Assembly: GCF_019805165.1 (NCBI RefSeq)
Contig: NZ_RWIJ01000002.1
Location: forward strand, 310,001-374,000
Reading direction: 5' to 3'
Length of the DNA: 64,000 nt
Source of the DNA: Azospirillum sp. 412522
Lineage (GTDB): Bacteria; Pseudomonadota; Alphaproteobacteria; Azospirillales; Azospirillaceae
The position numbers were made by a program, and so were the translations under genes. The notes beneath the pieces were generated by a model. The model was not told the DNA's origin. It ran no database searches and worked only from the letters and a program-made list of their open reading frames with translations. Positions 9,387-18,200 of this stretch are shown here, one piece after another; position 1 is the stretch's first letter; the number at the start of each line of letters is the position of its first letter.

Positions 9387-10202
9387 ATGAGCCTGTCATC
9401 GATCGACCAGCCCGCCCGCCGGGACATGCAGCCTCCGGCCATGGCGCTTGGGGCACAGCCTCCGCCACCGGTCCTTCCCTTCCGAACGCGAGCGTCCGAC
9501 ATGGCGTCGTCCTTCGCCCGTCACGCGGTCACCAACCGGTCCGCCCTGATCCGCAGCGTCCTGCTCGGAGCGGCGGCGAACCTGCTGGCGGCCGGCAGCG
9601 CGCTGTATGCCCGGCCGCTGCAGGACGCCCTGTGGGCGGGAACCGGCGATGGCAGCCTTCTCCTGCTGGTCGCCGTCGCCCTGGGCCTGTTCGCGCTGTA
9701 TGCGCTGCTGGGCTTTGCCCAGTCGCGGGAGCTGGCGCGGCTGGTGCCCTCGGGTATGGATGCGGGATGGCTGGAACGGCTCTGGGTGCCGGAGGCGGCA
9801 TGGGCGCCGGTTCATCTGGCGGTGCTGGCTCTGCTGAGCCCGCTGATGGGGGCGGTGGCGCTGGCCGGCATCGCGGCCCTGGCGGCGACGATCGCGGTGG
9901 GCGCCACCGGGCCGGCAAGCCCGACGGATGCACAGCCGCAGCTTTCCCGGCTGGCCGGCGCCGACAGCTTCGGCTGCGCCGACGGCTTCCTCGCCGGGCT
10001 GGGGTTCTGCGAGACGGTCTATCGGGTTCTGATCGTCGGGCTGGGGGCTGCCTTGCTGATGCGTGGCGAGCTGGAGCCGGGCCTGTTCGTCGCCGTGTCG
10101 GTGATCGGCCTCTCGGCGATGCGGGCCGCGGCGCGCGCCGCCGCCCGCTGGCATGGCGGGCGACGGGCGGCGGCGGTGCTGCTGACGGCCGGGCGCATGT
10201 GA
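9387..10202 (+). CDS. ABC exporter transmembrane domain-like protein without ATPase domain
   Basis: The encoded protein (271 residues from this ATG) has five or six hydrophobic segments. Segments such as LGLFALYALLGFAQSRELARL, PVHLAVLALLSPLMGAVALAG and LIVGLGAALLMRGELEPGLF follow the order and spacing of the membrane domain of type I secretion ABC transporters (PrtD/RsaD group). The frame stops 30 residues after the last helix, exactly where the nucleotide-binding domain should begin, and no Walker motifs follow. The start is uncertain: a GTG at 9258 and ATGs at 9309, 9426 and 9501 are in the same frame and none has a strong ribosome site. The function is unknown; it may be a remnant or a stand-alone membrane subunit. 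Confidence 0.6.
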   Translation: MSLSSIDQPARRDMQPPAMALGAQPPPPVLPFRTRASDMASSFARHAVTNRSALIRSVLLGAAANLLAAGSALYARPLQDALWAGTGDGSLLLLVAVALGLFALYALLGFAQSRELARLVPSGMDAGWLERLWVPEAAWAPVHLAVLALLSPLMGAVALAGIAALAATIAVGATGPASPTDAQPQLSRLAGADSFGCADGFLAGLGFCETVYRVLIVGLGAALLMRGELEPGLFVAVSVIGLSAMRAAARAAARWHGGRRAAAVLLTAGRM

Positions 10203-10227
10203 TCCCGACCGTTCACGTTTCACTTAC

Positions 10228-10262
10228 AAAGGCCGGCGCCCGGTGACGGGCGGCCGGCCTTT
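10228..10262. terminator. Strong hairpin between convergent genes
   Basis: AAAGGCCGG (10228-10236) pairs with CCGGCCTTT (10254-10262), and the inner CGCCCG/CGGGCG closes on a GTGA tetraloop. It lies between the stop of the membrane-protein gene (10202) and the stop of the EIIA-HPr-EI gene (10296), so it probably ends both transcripts. The U-run is only the 3 T of the stem. Confidence 0.6.
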
Positions 10263-10295
10263 CCGATTCCGGGCCTTTCGATTGCAGCCCGGCCG

Positions 10296-12872
10296 TCAGA
10301 TCGCCGGCCAGGTCTCCGCCACCAGACGGCGGACCTCGTCGGCGCTGTCGGTGGCAAGCGCGGCTTCGGCGACGCGGCGGCAATCCTCCAGGCGCAGCGT
10401 GCGGATGAAGGCCTTCAGATCGGCGATCACCGCCGGGGTGGCCGACAGTTCGGTGACGCCAAGCCCGATCAGCAGCGGAGCCGCCATCGGGTCGGAGGCG
10501 GAGCCGCCGCACACCGCCACCACCCGCTCGTGGGTCTTCGCCCCCATCACCGCCAGACGGATCAGCCGCAGCACGCCCGGATGCAGCGCGTCGAGCTGGG
10601 CCGCCACATGCGGGTTGCCGCGGTCCATCGCCAGCACATACTGGGTCAGGTCGTTGGTGCCGATGGACAGGAAGTCCGCCACCGCGCCGATGCGGTCGGC
10701 GATCAGCGCGGCGGACGGCACCTCGATCATCGCGCCGAGTTCGATCGGTTCGGCGCGGCCGAGCTTTGCCCGCTCCTCGTCCACCATCGCCCGCACCGCC
10801 TGGAGTTCGGACGGGGAGGCGATCATCGGCACCATGATGCGGCAGACGCCGGCCGGCTTCACCCTCAGGATGGCACGGATCTGCGCCCGCAGAATCTCCG
10901 GCTCGCGCAGGCCGACGCGGACGCCGCGCAGCCCGAGCACCGGGTTCTCCTCCTTCGGCAGCGGCAGGTAGGACAGGGGCTTGTCGCCGCCGACGTCCAG
11001 CGTGCGGATCACCAGCGGCCGGCCTTCCAGCGCGTCGGCGATCTGCTGGTACTGCTGGTACTGCTCGTCCTCGGTCGGGGCGGACTGGCGTTCCAGAAAC
11101 AGGAATTCGGTGCGCAGCAGGCCGCAGCCCTCCGCCCCCTCGACCACTGCGCCGGGCGCGTCGCTGACCCGGCCCAGGTTGGCGAACACCTCGATCCGCG
11201 TGCCGTCGGCCATCCGACAGTCCTCGCGGGAGGTCCGGCGGTTCTCCTCGCGCCGCGCCGCGCGGGCGGCGACGGCGGTCCGGGTGGTCGCCAGCGTGTC
11301 CTCCGGCGGGAAGACCAGCAGTTCGCCGCGGTTGCCGTCGATCACCACGGGGGCGCCGTCCGGCACCCGTTCCGCCTGCCGGCCGAGCGCCACCACGGTC
11401 GGCACGCCGAGCGCCGCCGCCAGGATGACGGCGTGGGAGGTCGGGCCGCCATGCACCATGCCGATGCCGGCCAGCCGCCCGGCCGGAACCCCGGCGAGGT
11501 CGGAGGGCAGGATTTCGTCGGCCAGCACGATGCTGCCGGCCGGCAGTTCGGCCAAGCCGACATCCGGCTCCTTGCCGGACAGGGCGGCCAGCACCTGCTG
11601 TTCCAGGTCGCGCAGGTCGGCGGCGCGTTCGGCCATGCGCGGATCGGCGAGGCCGGCCAGCGCGTCGGCCTGGAGTCGCGCCGTGCGCTGCCAGGACCAT
11701 TCGGCACTCTTGCCGGCGCGGATGTCGGCGAGTGCGCCGTCCAGCAGTTCCGGGTCGTCGAGAAGCTCGCGATGTGCCTGGAAGATGGCGGCATGCTCCG
11801 GCATGCGCTGCGCCGACCGGGTCAGGCCGGCGACGACGCGGTCGAGCGCCTGACGCAGCCGCGGTTCCTCGACTTGCGCGCCGGCGCCCTGTTCCACCAC
11901 GCGTGCCGCAGTGCGGAAGCGGCGGACGACGCTGCCGACCGCCTGTCCCGGAACGGCGATGGTGCCCTTCAGCAGAACCTCCTCGTCGGGGGCGAAGGGC
12001 GGACCGGCATCCTCCTCCGCTGCCGGCCGGGCCGGAGCGGCGACCGGGGTGGCGGCAACCGGCGCGGCCTGTGCCGCGGCGCCGGCGACGACCGGATCGC
12101 CCAGCCCGCCCTCGATCAGCACGGCGACGCTCTCCGCCATGTCCTGGGCGCCGGGGCCGACGACGCTCACCGTCAGCCGGTCGCCGAGCGTCGTGCCGAG
12201 TCCCATCAGGGCGACGACGCTCTTGGCGTTGGCGCGGCGGTCGCGGCAGTGGATGGTGACGGTTCCGGGATAGGCCTTGGTCGCGGCGACGAGGGCGGCG
12301 GCCGGCCGGGCATGCAGCCCGCTGGCGATGGGCAGAACGACAGCCCGCTCGCCGATTTCCCCTTCGCCCGGGTCATTCGAGTCGGCGGCGGTGGGCGGCA
12401 CGGCATCGGCGCCGCTGCCGCCATGGACGGTCATCGCCGGCTCGCCGGCGGCGATCTCGCGATCCACCGACTGGCCGTCGACGGTGAAGCCGTCATTCAC
12501 CACCACCATCATGCTGACCAGGCTCTGCGCCCGGCTTCCCACCAGATCCATGTCGAAGCTGATCAGGCGGTCGCCGGTCTTCACCGCCTGCCCGTCCCGG
12601 ACATGGGCGGTGAAGCCCTCGCCGTTCAGGCCGACGGTGTCGACGCCCAGATGCAGCAGGACCTCCGCCCCGCTGGCGGTGCGGACGGTGCAGGCATGGC
12701 GCGCACGGTGGACCGACAGCACGGTGCCGTCGCAGGGGCTGCGCAACTCGTTCGCCGTCGGGTCGATGGCCATGCCGGTTCCGACCAGCCCCTGGGCGAA
12801 GGCGGGGTCGGGCACCTCGGTCAGCGGCATGGCCCATCCGGCCAGCGGAGCTGCAAGCGTGATCGCGGTCAT
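10296..12872 (-). CDS. nagF: PTS multiphosphoryl transfer protein, EIIA-HPr-EI fusion
   Basis: This 858-residue cytoplasmic protein joins three PTS modules. EIIA-Glc covers about residues 15-150, with phospho-His74 in HLGVDTVGL and the helper His59. HPr covers about 170-265, with His187 in GLHARPAA. Enzyme I covers about 310-858, with His480 in GGPTSHAVI and Cys788 in VCGGSASDP. It passes phosphate from PEP to the EIICB permeases. The order EIIA-HPr-EI is that of NagF in Pseudomonas. I chose the ATG at 12872 (GAGGA upstream) over a 72-codon longer frame of unrelated composition. It is divergent from the first EIICB gene. Confidence 0.95.
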   Translation of the reverse strand: MTAITLAAPLAGWAMPLTEVPDPAFAQGLVGTGMAIDPTANELRSPCDGTVLSVHRARHACTVRTASGAEVLLHLGVDTVGLNGEGFTAHVRDGQAVKTGDRLISFDMDLVGSRAQSLVSMMVVVNDGFTVDGQSVDREIAAGEPAMTVHGGSGADAVPPTAADSNDPGEGEIGERAVVLPIASGLHARPAAALVAATKAYPGTVTIHCRDRRANAKSVVALMGLGTTLGDRLTVSVVGPGAQDMAESVAVLIEGGLGDPVVAGAAAQAAPVAATPVAAPARPAAEEDAGPPFAPDEEVLLKGTIAVPGQAVGSVVRRFRTAARVVEQGAGAQVEEPRLRQALDRVVAGLTRSAQRMPEHAAIFQAHRELLDDPELLDGALADIRAGKSAEWSWQRTARLQADALAGLADPRMAERAADLRDLEQQVLAALSGKEPDVGLAELPAGSIVLADEILPSDLAGVPAGRLAGIGMVHGGPTSHAVILAAALGVPTVVALGRQAERVPDGAPVVIDGNRGELLVFPPEDTLATTRTAVAARAARREENRRTSREDCRMADGTRIEVFANLGRVSDAPGAVVEGAEGCGLLRTEFLFLERQSAPTEDEQYQQYQQIADALEGRPLVIRTLDVGGDKPLSYLPLPKEENPVLGLRGVRVGLREPEILRAQIRAILRVKPAGVCRIMVPMIASPSELQAVRAMVDEERAKLGRAEPIELGAMIEVPSAALIADRIGAVADFLSIGTNDLTQYVLAMDRGNPHVAAQLDALHPGVLRLIRLAVMGAKTHERVVAVCGGSASDPMAAPLLIGLGVTELSATPAVIADLKAFIRTLRLEDCRRVAEAALATDSADEVRRLVAETWPAI

Positions 12873-13202
12873 GATTGTCTGGTCCTCATTCTTGACGCTT
12901 CGGCCCTGACGGGCGGTCCGGCGTCGGACGTCGGTGATCCTCGCACGGACGCCGGATCGTTTGTATGCGCGCAGACGCCGCATAGCCCAGGCACAGCTCC
13001 CGCTATAGATTGGCGGAAGTTCCTGTCCGGGAAAGGCGGGAGGCTGCGGCCAATCCGCGCCATCAAGGGCGCATCCGGGATAAGCCACAAGCCTGTGGGC
13101 CGATCCATGTTGCCTATGTCGTGAAACCTGCCCGTGCTCCGGGCCGTATTCCCGTCGAAGGCCGACGATGTTGCCGCCGCCGGACGAATTCGGAGAGCCG
13201 CC
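12873..13202. other. Divergent promoter region of the two PTS genes
   Basis: This 330-base gap separates the EIIA-HPr-EI gene (leftward) from the EIICB gene (rightward), so promoters for both must lie here. I looked for copies of the TGGTAT/ATACCA operator found before the deaminase gene and saw none. No hairpin or small frame stands out. GGAGAG at 13190-13195 is the ribosome site for the EIICB gene. Confidence 0.5.
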
Positions 13203-14990
13203 ATGGCATTGAACCCCTTTGCGTTTTTACAGAAGATCGGCAAATCGCTGATGTTGCCGGTGGCGGTTCTGCCCGTCGCCGGCCTGTTGCTGGGCATCGG
13301 CGCGGCGAATTTCGAGTGGATGCCGCCGCTGCTGTCGATGCTGATGAAGAATTCGGGCGACGTGATCTTCGGCAACCTGCCGCTGATCTTCGCCATCGGC
13401 GTGGCGCTGGGCTACACCGAGAATGACGGCGTGTCGGCCATCGCCGCCACCATCGGCTACATGGTGATGCTGGCCACGCTGGGCGTGATGACCGGGGTCT
13501 GGGGCATGGAGCCCAAGACCATCATGGGCATCAAGTCGATGGAGACCGGGGTGTTCGGCGGCATCCTGGCCGGCGGGCTGGCGGCAGCGATGTTCAACCG
13601 CTTCTACAAGATCACGCTGCCGGCCTATCTCGGCTTCTTCGCCGGCAAGCGTTTCGTGCCGATCATCACCGCCCTGGCCGCCATCGTGCTGGGCGTCGTG
13701 CTGTCGGTGATCTGGCCGCCGGTGCAGGACGGCATCAACAGCTTCTCGCGCTGGGCGGCGGTGAACGACCCGCGGATGGCCGCGACCATCTACGGCTTCG
13801 TCGAACGGCTGCTGATCCCCTTCGGCCTGCACCATATCTGGAACGTGCCCTTCTTCTTCGAGATCGGGTCCTTCCAGAACGCCGCCGGCCAGATCGTCCA
13901 TGGCGACATCAACCGCTATTTCGCCGGCGACCCGACCGCCGGCATCCTGTCCGGCGCCTTCCTGTTCAAGATGTTCGGCCTGCCGGCCGCCGCCATCGCC
14001 ATGTGGCACACCGCCAAGCCGGAAAACCGCGTGCGGGTCGGCGGCATCATGGTCTCCGCCGCGCTGACGTCCTTCCTGACCGGCATCACCGAGCCGATCG
14101 AGTTCAGCTTCCTGTTCCTGGCGCCGGTGCTGTACCTGATCCATGCGGTTCTGGCGGCGACCTCGCAGTTCATCATGAACTCGCTGGGCGCCCATATGGG
14201 CTTCACCTTCTCCCAGGGCGGCATCGACTTCGTGCTGTTCAACGCGCTGAGCCCGCTGTCGCAGAAATGGTGGCTGGTGCTGATCCTGGGGCCGGTCTAT
14301 GCGGCGATCTACTATGTCGTGTTCCGCTACACCATCCTGGCGCTGAACCTGAAGACTCCCGGCCGCGAGGATGCGACGGAAGAGGCCGCCGCCATCGCCG
14401 CCACCGGCAGCGAGCGGGCGCGCGACCTCGTGCTGGCCTTCGGCGGGCGGGGCAACATCAGCAACCTCGACGCCTGCATCACCCGCCTGCGCGTGGTGGT
14501 GAAGGACCCGGCCCGGGTGGACGACGGCAAGCTGCGCGGCATGGGGGCGTCGGGCGTGCTGCGGGTGCGCGACAGCGTGCAGGCGGTGTTCGGCACCCTG
14601 TCGGAAAACCTGAAGACGGAGATGCAGGAATATCTGCAGTCCGCCGGCGCGGAAGCCGACGGCCCTGCCGCCACGGCGGCTTCGGTCGCGGCGAAGCCGG
14701 TTTCCGCCCCGGCCGCAACGCCTGTTCCGACCGACCGCGCCGCCCGCCTCGCCGAAGCGCTGGGCGGGACCGGCAACATCAAGGAACTGGCCGCCTTTGC
14801 CACCACCCGCCTGCGGGTCAAACTGAGCGACGCCGGCAAGGCGAATGCCGAGGCGCTGAAGCGGGCCGGCGTGCGCGCGGTGATGGGGTATGGCGCCAAC
14901 GGCCTCGACTTGATCGTCGGCAACGACGCCGAAGCGCTGGCCGGGTCGGTGACCGGCCTGCTGCCGGGCGGACGGCGCGCCGCGGAATAG
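13203..14990 (+). CDS. nagE: PTS N-acetylglucosamine-type permease EIICBB
   Basis: This 595-residue membrane protein has an EIIC domain (residues 1-380) with NagE-type motifs such as [10 protein letters not shown] and [15 protein letters not shown]. Two EIIB domains in tandem follow, linked by an Ala/Pro-rich spacer. The first EIIB (about 400-480) has the phospho-cysteine Cys425 in ACITRLRV. The second (about 520-585) has the same flanking TTRLRV but Ala533 where the cysteine should be, so it cannot carry phosphate. It imports and phosphorylates an amino sugar, most likely GlcNAc given its neighbours. The start at 13203 has GGAGAG 7 bases upstream. A terminator follows at 15027. Confidence 0.92.
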   Translation: MALNPFAFLQKIGKSLMLPVAVLPVAGLLLGIGAANFEWMPPLLSMLMKNSGDVIFGNLPLIFAIGVALGYTENDGVSAIAATIGYMVMLATLGVMTGVWGMEPKTIMGIKSMETGVFGGILAGGLAAAMFNRFYKITLPAYLGFFAGKRFVPIITALAAIVLGVVLSVIWPPVQDGINSFSRWAAVNDPRMAATIYGFVERLLIPFGLHHIWNVPFFFEIGSFQNAAGQIVHGDINRYFAGDPTAGILSGAFLFKMFGLPAAAIAMWHTAKPENRVRVGGIMVSAALTSFLTGITEPIEFSFLFLAPVLYLIHAVLAATSQFIMNSLGAHMGFTFSQGGIDFVLFNALSPLSQKWWLVLILGPVYAAIYYVVFRYTILALNLKTPGREDATEEAAAIAATGSERARDLVLAFGGRGNISNLDACITRLRVVVKDPARVDDGKLRGMGASGVLRVRDSVQAVFGTLSENLKTEMQEYLQSAGAEADGPAATAASVAAKPVSAPAATPVPTDRAARLAEALGGTGNIKELAAFATTRLRVKLSDAGKANAEALKRAGVRAVMGYGANGLDLIVGNDAEALAGSVTGLLPGGRRAAE

Positions 14991-15026
14991 CGCATCCCCT
15001 GTCTGGTATTTGAGTGGTTTTATCAG

Positions 15027-15064
15027 GCGGCGCGCCCCTTCCCGGGTCGCGCCGCTTTTCTTTT
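15027..15064 (+). terminator. Rho-independent terminator after EIICBB gene
   Basis: GCGGCGCG (15027-15034) pairs with CGCGCCGC (15048-15055), followed by TTTTCTTTT. It lies 37 bases after the permease stop and separates that gene from the nagB-nagA pair, which therefore needs its own promoter. Confidence 0.85.
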
Positions 15065-15148
15065 CCGCATTGCGGTGACTCCCGTGACTGCGGTTGTGAT
15101 GCGATTCCACCAATGGACGCTGGCCTCCGGCGCAAGAAGGTCTTACAT

Positions 15149-15162
15149 TGGTATCTATACCA
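15149..15162. promoter_or_regulatory. Perfect palindrome TGGTAT-CT-ATACCA, candidate NagR/NagQ operator
   Basis: Six-base arms around a 2-base centre lie 19 bases before the deaminase start codon. GntR/HutC-family regulators of amino-sugar genes bind palindromes of this kind, and one such regulator is encoded at 18201-18959. The half-site TGGTAT/ATACCA recurs near that regulator's own start. Confidence 0.7.
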
Positions 15163-15181
15163 GTCAATCACGAGCGCCGCC

Positions 15182-16240
15182 ATGACCGATCAGGGCAGTC
15201 CAGATTTCAAAGCGTACCGCACCCCCTTGATGGCGGTGGAGGCGGCGGAGGCCCCGGCCGTGGTGGCCCGGCAGATCGAACGCTGCGGCGCCGGCTTCGC
15301 CGAGTTGGGCGCGCGCCTGCGCCGCGAGCCGCCGCGCTTTGTCGTTACCTGCGCCCGCGGCAGTTCCGACCATGCCTCGGCCTACGGCAAATACCTGATC
15401 GAGACGCGGGTCGGCCGGGCGGTGGCCTCCATCGGGCCGTCCATCGCGTCCGTCTATGGCGGGCATCTGAGCCTGGAGGGTGCGCTGTTCATCGCCGTCT
15501 CGCAGTCGGGGCGCAGCCCGGACCTGCTGCGGCTGGTCGAGGCGGCGAAAGCCGGCGGCGCGCTGGTGGTCGGCTTCGTCAATGCGGAGGACTCGCCGCT
15601 GGCCGGGATGTGCGACCATTTCCTGCCGCTGGCGGCCGGGCCGGAGCGCAGCGTCGCCGCGACGAAATCCTGCATCGCCTCGCTCGCCGCCTATCTGCAG
15701 CTGGTGGCGCACTGGCAGGACGATCCGGCGCTGAAGGCGACGCTGGCGGCCCTGCCCGACACGCTGGAGGCGGCGAAGGCGCTCGACTGGAAGCCGGCGC
15801 TGATGCCGCTCGCCACCGCGCGGAACCTCTATGTGCTGGGGCGCGGCGTCAGCTTCGGGGTGGCGCTGGAGATGGCGCTGAAGTTCAAGGAGACCTGCCG
15901 CCTGCATGCCGAGGCCTTCAGCGCGGCCGAAGTGGTCCATGGTCCGCTGGCACTGGTCGGCCCCGGCTTCCCGGTGCTGGCCCTGACCCAGGCCGACGCG
16001 GCGGAGCCGCACACCCGCGCGGTGGTGGAGCGCATCGTCGGATTGGGTGCCAGCGTCGCCACCACGGAGGCCGGGCTTGCCGGAACCACCCCGCTGCCCA
16101 GCCTGCCGGGAATCGCGCCGGAGGCCGCGCCGATGGCGGCATTGCAGAGCTTCTACGGTGCGGTCTATGAACTGGCGCTGGCCCGCGGCATCGATCCCGA
16201 CAGCCCGCCCAACCTTGCCAAAGTGACGAAGACCGTCTGA
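15182..16240 (+). CDS. nagB: SIS-domain glucosamine-6-phosphate deaminase (NagB-II type)
   Basis: This 352-residue protein consists of two SIS domains, as in the isomerase half of GlmS. The phosphosugar-binding serines are visible in CARGSSDHASAYGKY (about residues 56-70) and AVSQSGRSPDLL (about 104-115). It has no glutaminase domain. In nag clusters such proteins convert GlcN-6-P to fructose-6-P and ammonia, replacing classical NagB. The start at 15182 follows the operator palindrome. The longer frame that opens at 15014 runs through the terminator and is not credible. The stop overlaps the nagA start by one base. Confidence 0.88.
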   Translation: MTDQGSPDFKAYRTPLMAVEAAEAPAVVARQIERCGAGFAELGARLRREPPRFVVTCARGSSDHASAYGKYLIETRVGRAVASIGPSIASVYGGHLSLEGALFIAVSQSGRSPDLLRLVEAAKAGGALVVGFVNAEDSPLAGMCDHFLPLAAGPERSVAATKSCIASLAAYLQLVAHWQDDPALKATLAALPDTLEAAKALDWKPALMPLATARNLYVLGRGVSFGVALEMALKFKETCRLHAEAFSAAEVVHGPLALVGPGFPVLALTQADAAEPHTRAVVERIVGLGASVATTEAGLAGTTPLPSLPGIAPEAAPMAALQSFYGAVYELALARGIDPDSPPNLAKVTKTV

Positions 16241-17400
16241 TGCGACAGCTCCTGACCGGTGCCCGGATTTTCACGGGCGAGACCATCCTCGAAGGCCGCA
16301 GCCTGCTGGTCGAGGATGGCCGCATCCTCGACATCGTCGCCCCCGGCCGCACCCCGCCGGACATCGGCCGGACGGTGGCGCTGGAGGCGGGCGACCTGCT
16401 GGCGCCCGGCTTCCTCGACATCCAGGTGAATGGCGGCGGCGGCGTGCTGTTCAACGAACAGCCGACGCCGGAGGCGACGCTCGCCATCGCCGCGGCGCAT
16501 CGGCGCTTCGGCACCACCGGGCTGCTGCCGACCATCATCACCGACACCCCCGACTGCCACCGGTCCGCCGCCGAAGCGGCGGTGAAGGCGGTGGCGCAGC
16601 CGGGCAGCGGCGTGCTGGGCATCCATTTCGAAGGCCCCTTCATCAGCCCGCAGCGGGTGGGCGCCCACGACCCGCGTTTCGTCCGTGCGCCGGACGAGGG
16701 CGATCTGGACTTCATCGGCGGGCTGCCGGCGCGGATGCCGGGCGGGCGGGTGCTGCTGACGCTGGCGCCGGAATGCGTGGAGGATGGGGCGCTGTCGCGG
16801 CTGATGGCGGCCGGGGTCATCCTGTCGGTCGGCCACACCACGGCGAGCGCCGAGCGGGTGGTCGAGGCCTTCGACCTCGGCGTGCGCGGGGTGACCCACC
16901 TCTACAACGCCATGCCCGGCATCGCCAACCGGCAGCCCGGCCCGGCTGGTGCCGCCCTGGGCGACGGGCGGCCCTGGTGCGGGCTGATCGCGGACGGTCA
17001 CCATGTCCATCCGCTGATGATGCGGGCGGCGCTGGCCGCCCGGCCGCGCGGGCGGATGATGCTGGTGACCGACGCCATGCCGCCGACCGGCACCGACGCG
17101 GATCGCTTCGAGCTGAACGGCCGGACGATCTACCGGCGGGACGGGCGGCTGGTGCTGGCCGACGGGACACTGGCCGGGGCCGACCTCGACATGGCGACGG
17201 CGGTGCGCAACGCCGGGACGCTGATCGGCCTGCCGCTGGAGGAGTCGCTGCGGATGGCGTCGCTCTATCCGGCGGAGTTTCTGAACATGGCAGGCGAGCG
17301 GGGGCGGGTCGCGCCGGGCTGGCGGGCGGACCTGGTGCTGCTGCGGCCGGATTTGACGGTGCGCGGGACCTGGGTCGAGGGGCAGTGGCGGGGAGCTTGA
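16240..17400 (+). CDS. nagA: N-acetylglucosamine-6-phosphate deacetylase
   Basis: This 386-residue amidohydrolase-superfamily enzyme removes acetate from GlcNAc-6-P. Metal and substrate motifs are in the expected order: GFLDIQVNGGGG near residue 58, GIHFEGPFI near 127 (metal Glu), VGHTTAS near 198 (His), THLYNAMPG near 219 (His) and the catalytic Asp in LVTDAMPPTG near 278. The length fits the family. It starts inside the stop of the deaminase gene (TGATG), so the two are co-translated and together turn imported GlcNAc-6-P into fructose-6-P. Confidence 0.95.
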   Translation: MRQLLTGARIFTGETILEGRSLLVEDGRILDIVAPGRTPPDIGRTVALEAGDLLAPGFLDIQVNGGGGVLFNEQPTPEATLAIAAAHRRFGTTGLLPTIITDTPDCHRSAAEAAVKAVAQPGSGVLGIHFEGPFISPQRVGAHDPRFVRAPDEGDLDFIGGLPARMPGGRVLLTLAPECVEDGALSRLMAAGVILSVGHTTASAERVVEAFDLGVRGVTHLYNAMPGIANRQPGPAGAALGDGRPWCGLIADGHHVHPLMMRAALAARPRGRMMLVTDAMPPTGTDADRFELNGRTIYRRDGRLVLADGTLAGADLDMATAVRNAGTLIGLPLEESLRMASLYPAEFLNMAGERGRVAPGWRADLVLLRPDLTVRGTWVEGQWRGA

Positions 17401-17427
17401 GGCAGCGGAGTGTTGGCCAAGATCCCC

Positions 17428-17462
17428 CCCAACTTCCACCCACCCAGCGAGTGGAAGTTGGG
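17428..17462. terminator. Perfect 12-bp hairpin between convergent nagA and HAD genes
   Basis: CCCAACTTCCAC (17428-17439) pairs exactly with GTGGAAGTTGGG (17451-17462) over an 11-base loop. The convergent position suggests a shared transcription end, though no U-tract follows on either strand, so it may act with Rho or as a stabilising 3' stem. Confidence 0.55.
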
Positions 17463-17484
17463 CGAGGGTCCAATCTGGCAAGTA

Positions 17485-18153
17485 TCAGCTCCCCACCGCC
17501 ACGATCTCCAACCCGTCCTCGTCCACGCGCACCCGCAGCGCAGTCAGGTCGGGCAGGCACAGATTGCCGTCGAGTTCATGCGCGGGAAGCGTCGTGGTCA
17601 GCGCGATCACCCAGGAACCGGCGGCATGGCCGGCCTCCAGCCCCGCAGGCGCGTCCTCGAACACCACGGTGTCGCGCGGGTCGAAGCCCAGCTTTTCGGC
17701 GGCGGTGCGGTAGCCTTCGGGGTGGGGCTTGCCATGGGTGACCATGTCGGCGCCGATCAGCAGGTCGGGCAGCGGCAGGCCGGCCTGGGCGATTCGTTTC
17801 CTCGCCATGTCCCGCGGCGCGGAGGTCACCACCGCCCAGCGGTGGCGCGGCAGCGACTGCAGAAGCTCCAGCGCGCCTGGAACGGCGCGCACGCCTTCGG
17901 TGTCGCTGGTGTAGCATTCCTCGACCAGGCGCACCTCCTCGTCGATGTCGGCGCCGGCGGGGGCGAAGCGGCGGACGGTCTCGATGCTGCGGACGCCGTG
18001 GCAGACGGCCAGAATGGCGTCGGGATCCAGATCGTGCCGGGCGGCCCAGGCGCGCCAGGATCGCTCCACGGGACCCTTGGTGTCGATCAGGGTGCCGTCC
18101 ATGTCGAACAGGATGGCGCGGACACGGAACGGGGTATCAAGCGCAGGCTTCAT
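17485..18153 (-). CDS. HAD-family sugar-phosphate phosphatase
   Basis: The 222-residue protein is a HAD subfamily IA hydrolase. The nucleophile motif LFDMDGTLID is near residue 14, motif II (VTSAPRD) near 109, and HGKPHPEGY plus VVFEDAPAGLEAG carry motifs III and IV. The cap domain lies between motifs I and II. Such enzymes dephosphorylate small sugar phosphates and are often called beta-phosphoglucomutase-like or GPP-like. It lies 47 bases downstream of the GntR gene on the same strand, so the two probably share a transcript. A role in clearing amino-sugar phosphates is inferred from context only. Confidence 0.85.
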   Translation of the reverse strand: MKPALDTPFRVRAILFDMDGTLIDTKGPVERSWRAWAARHDLDPDAILAVCHGVRSIETVRRFAPAGADIDEEVRLVEECYTSDTEGVRAVPGALELLQSLPRHRWAVVTSAPRDMARKRIAQAGLPLPDLLIGADMVTHGKPHPEGYRTAAEKLGFDPRDTVVFEDAPAGLEAGHAAGSWVIALTTTLPAHELDGNLCLPDLTALRVRVDEDGLEIVAVGS

Positions 18154-18200
18154 CGCTCGCTCTCGTTGGAAATCAGTCAGAAAAGGGATGATCCGGAGGA

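Noticed and set aside
12873..13202. Search for NagR-type operator before the PTS genes
   Set aside because: No TGGTAT or ATACCA with proper partner was found in the gap.
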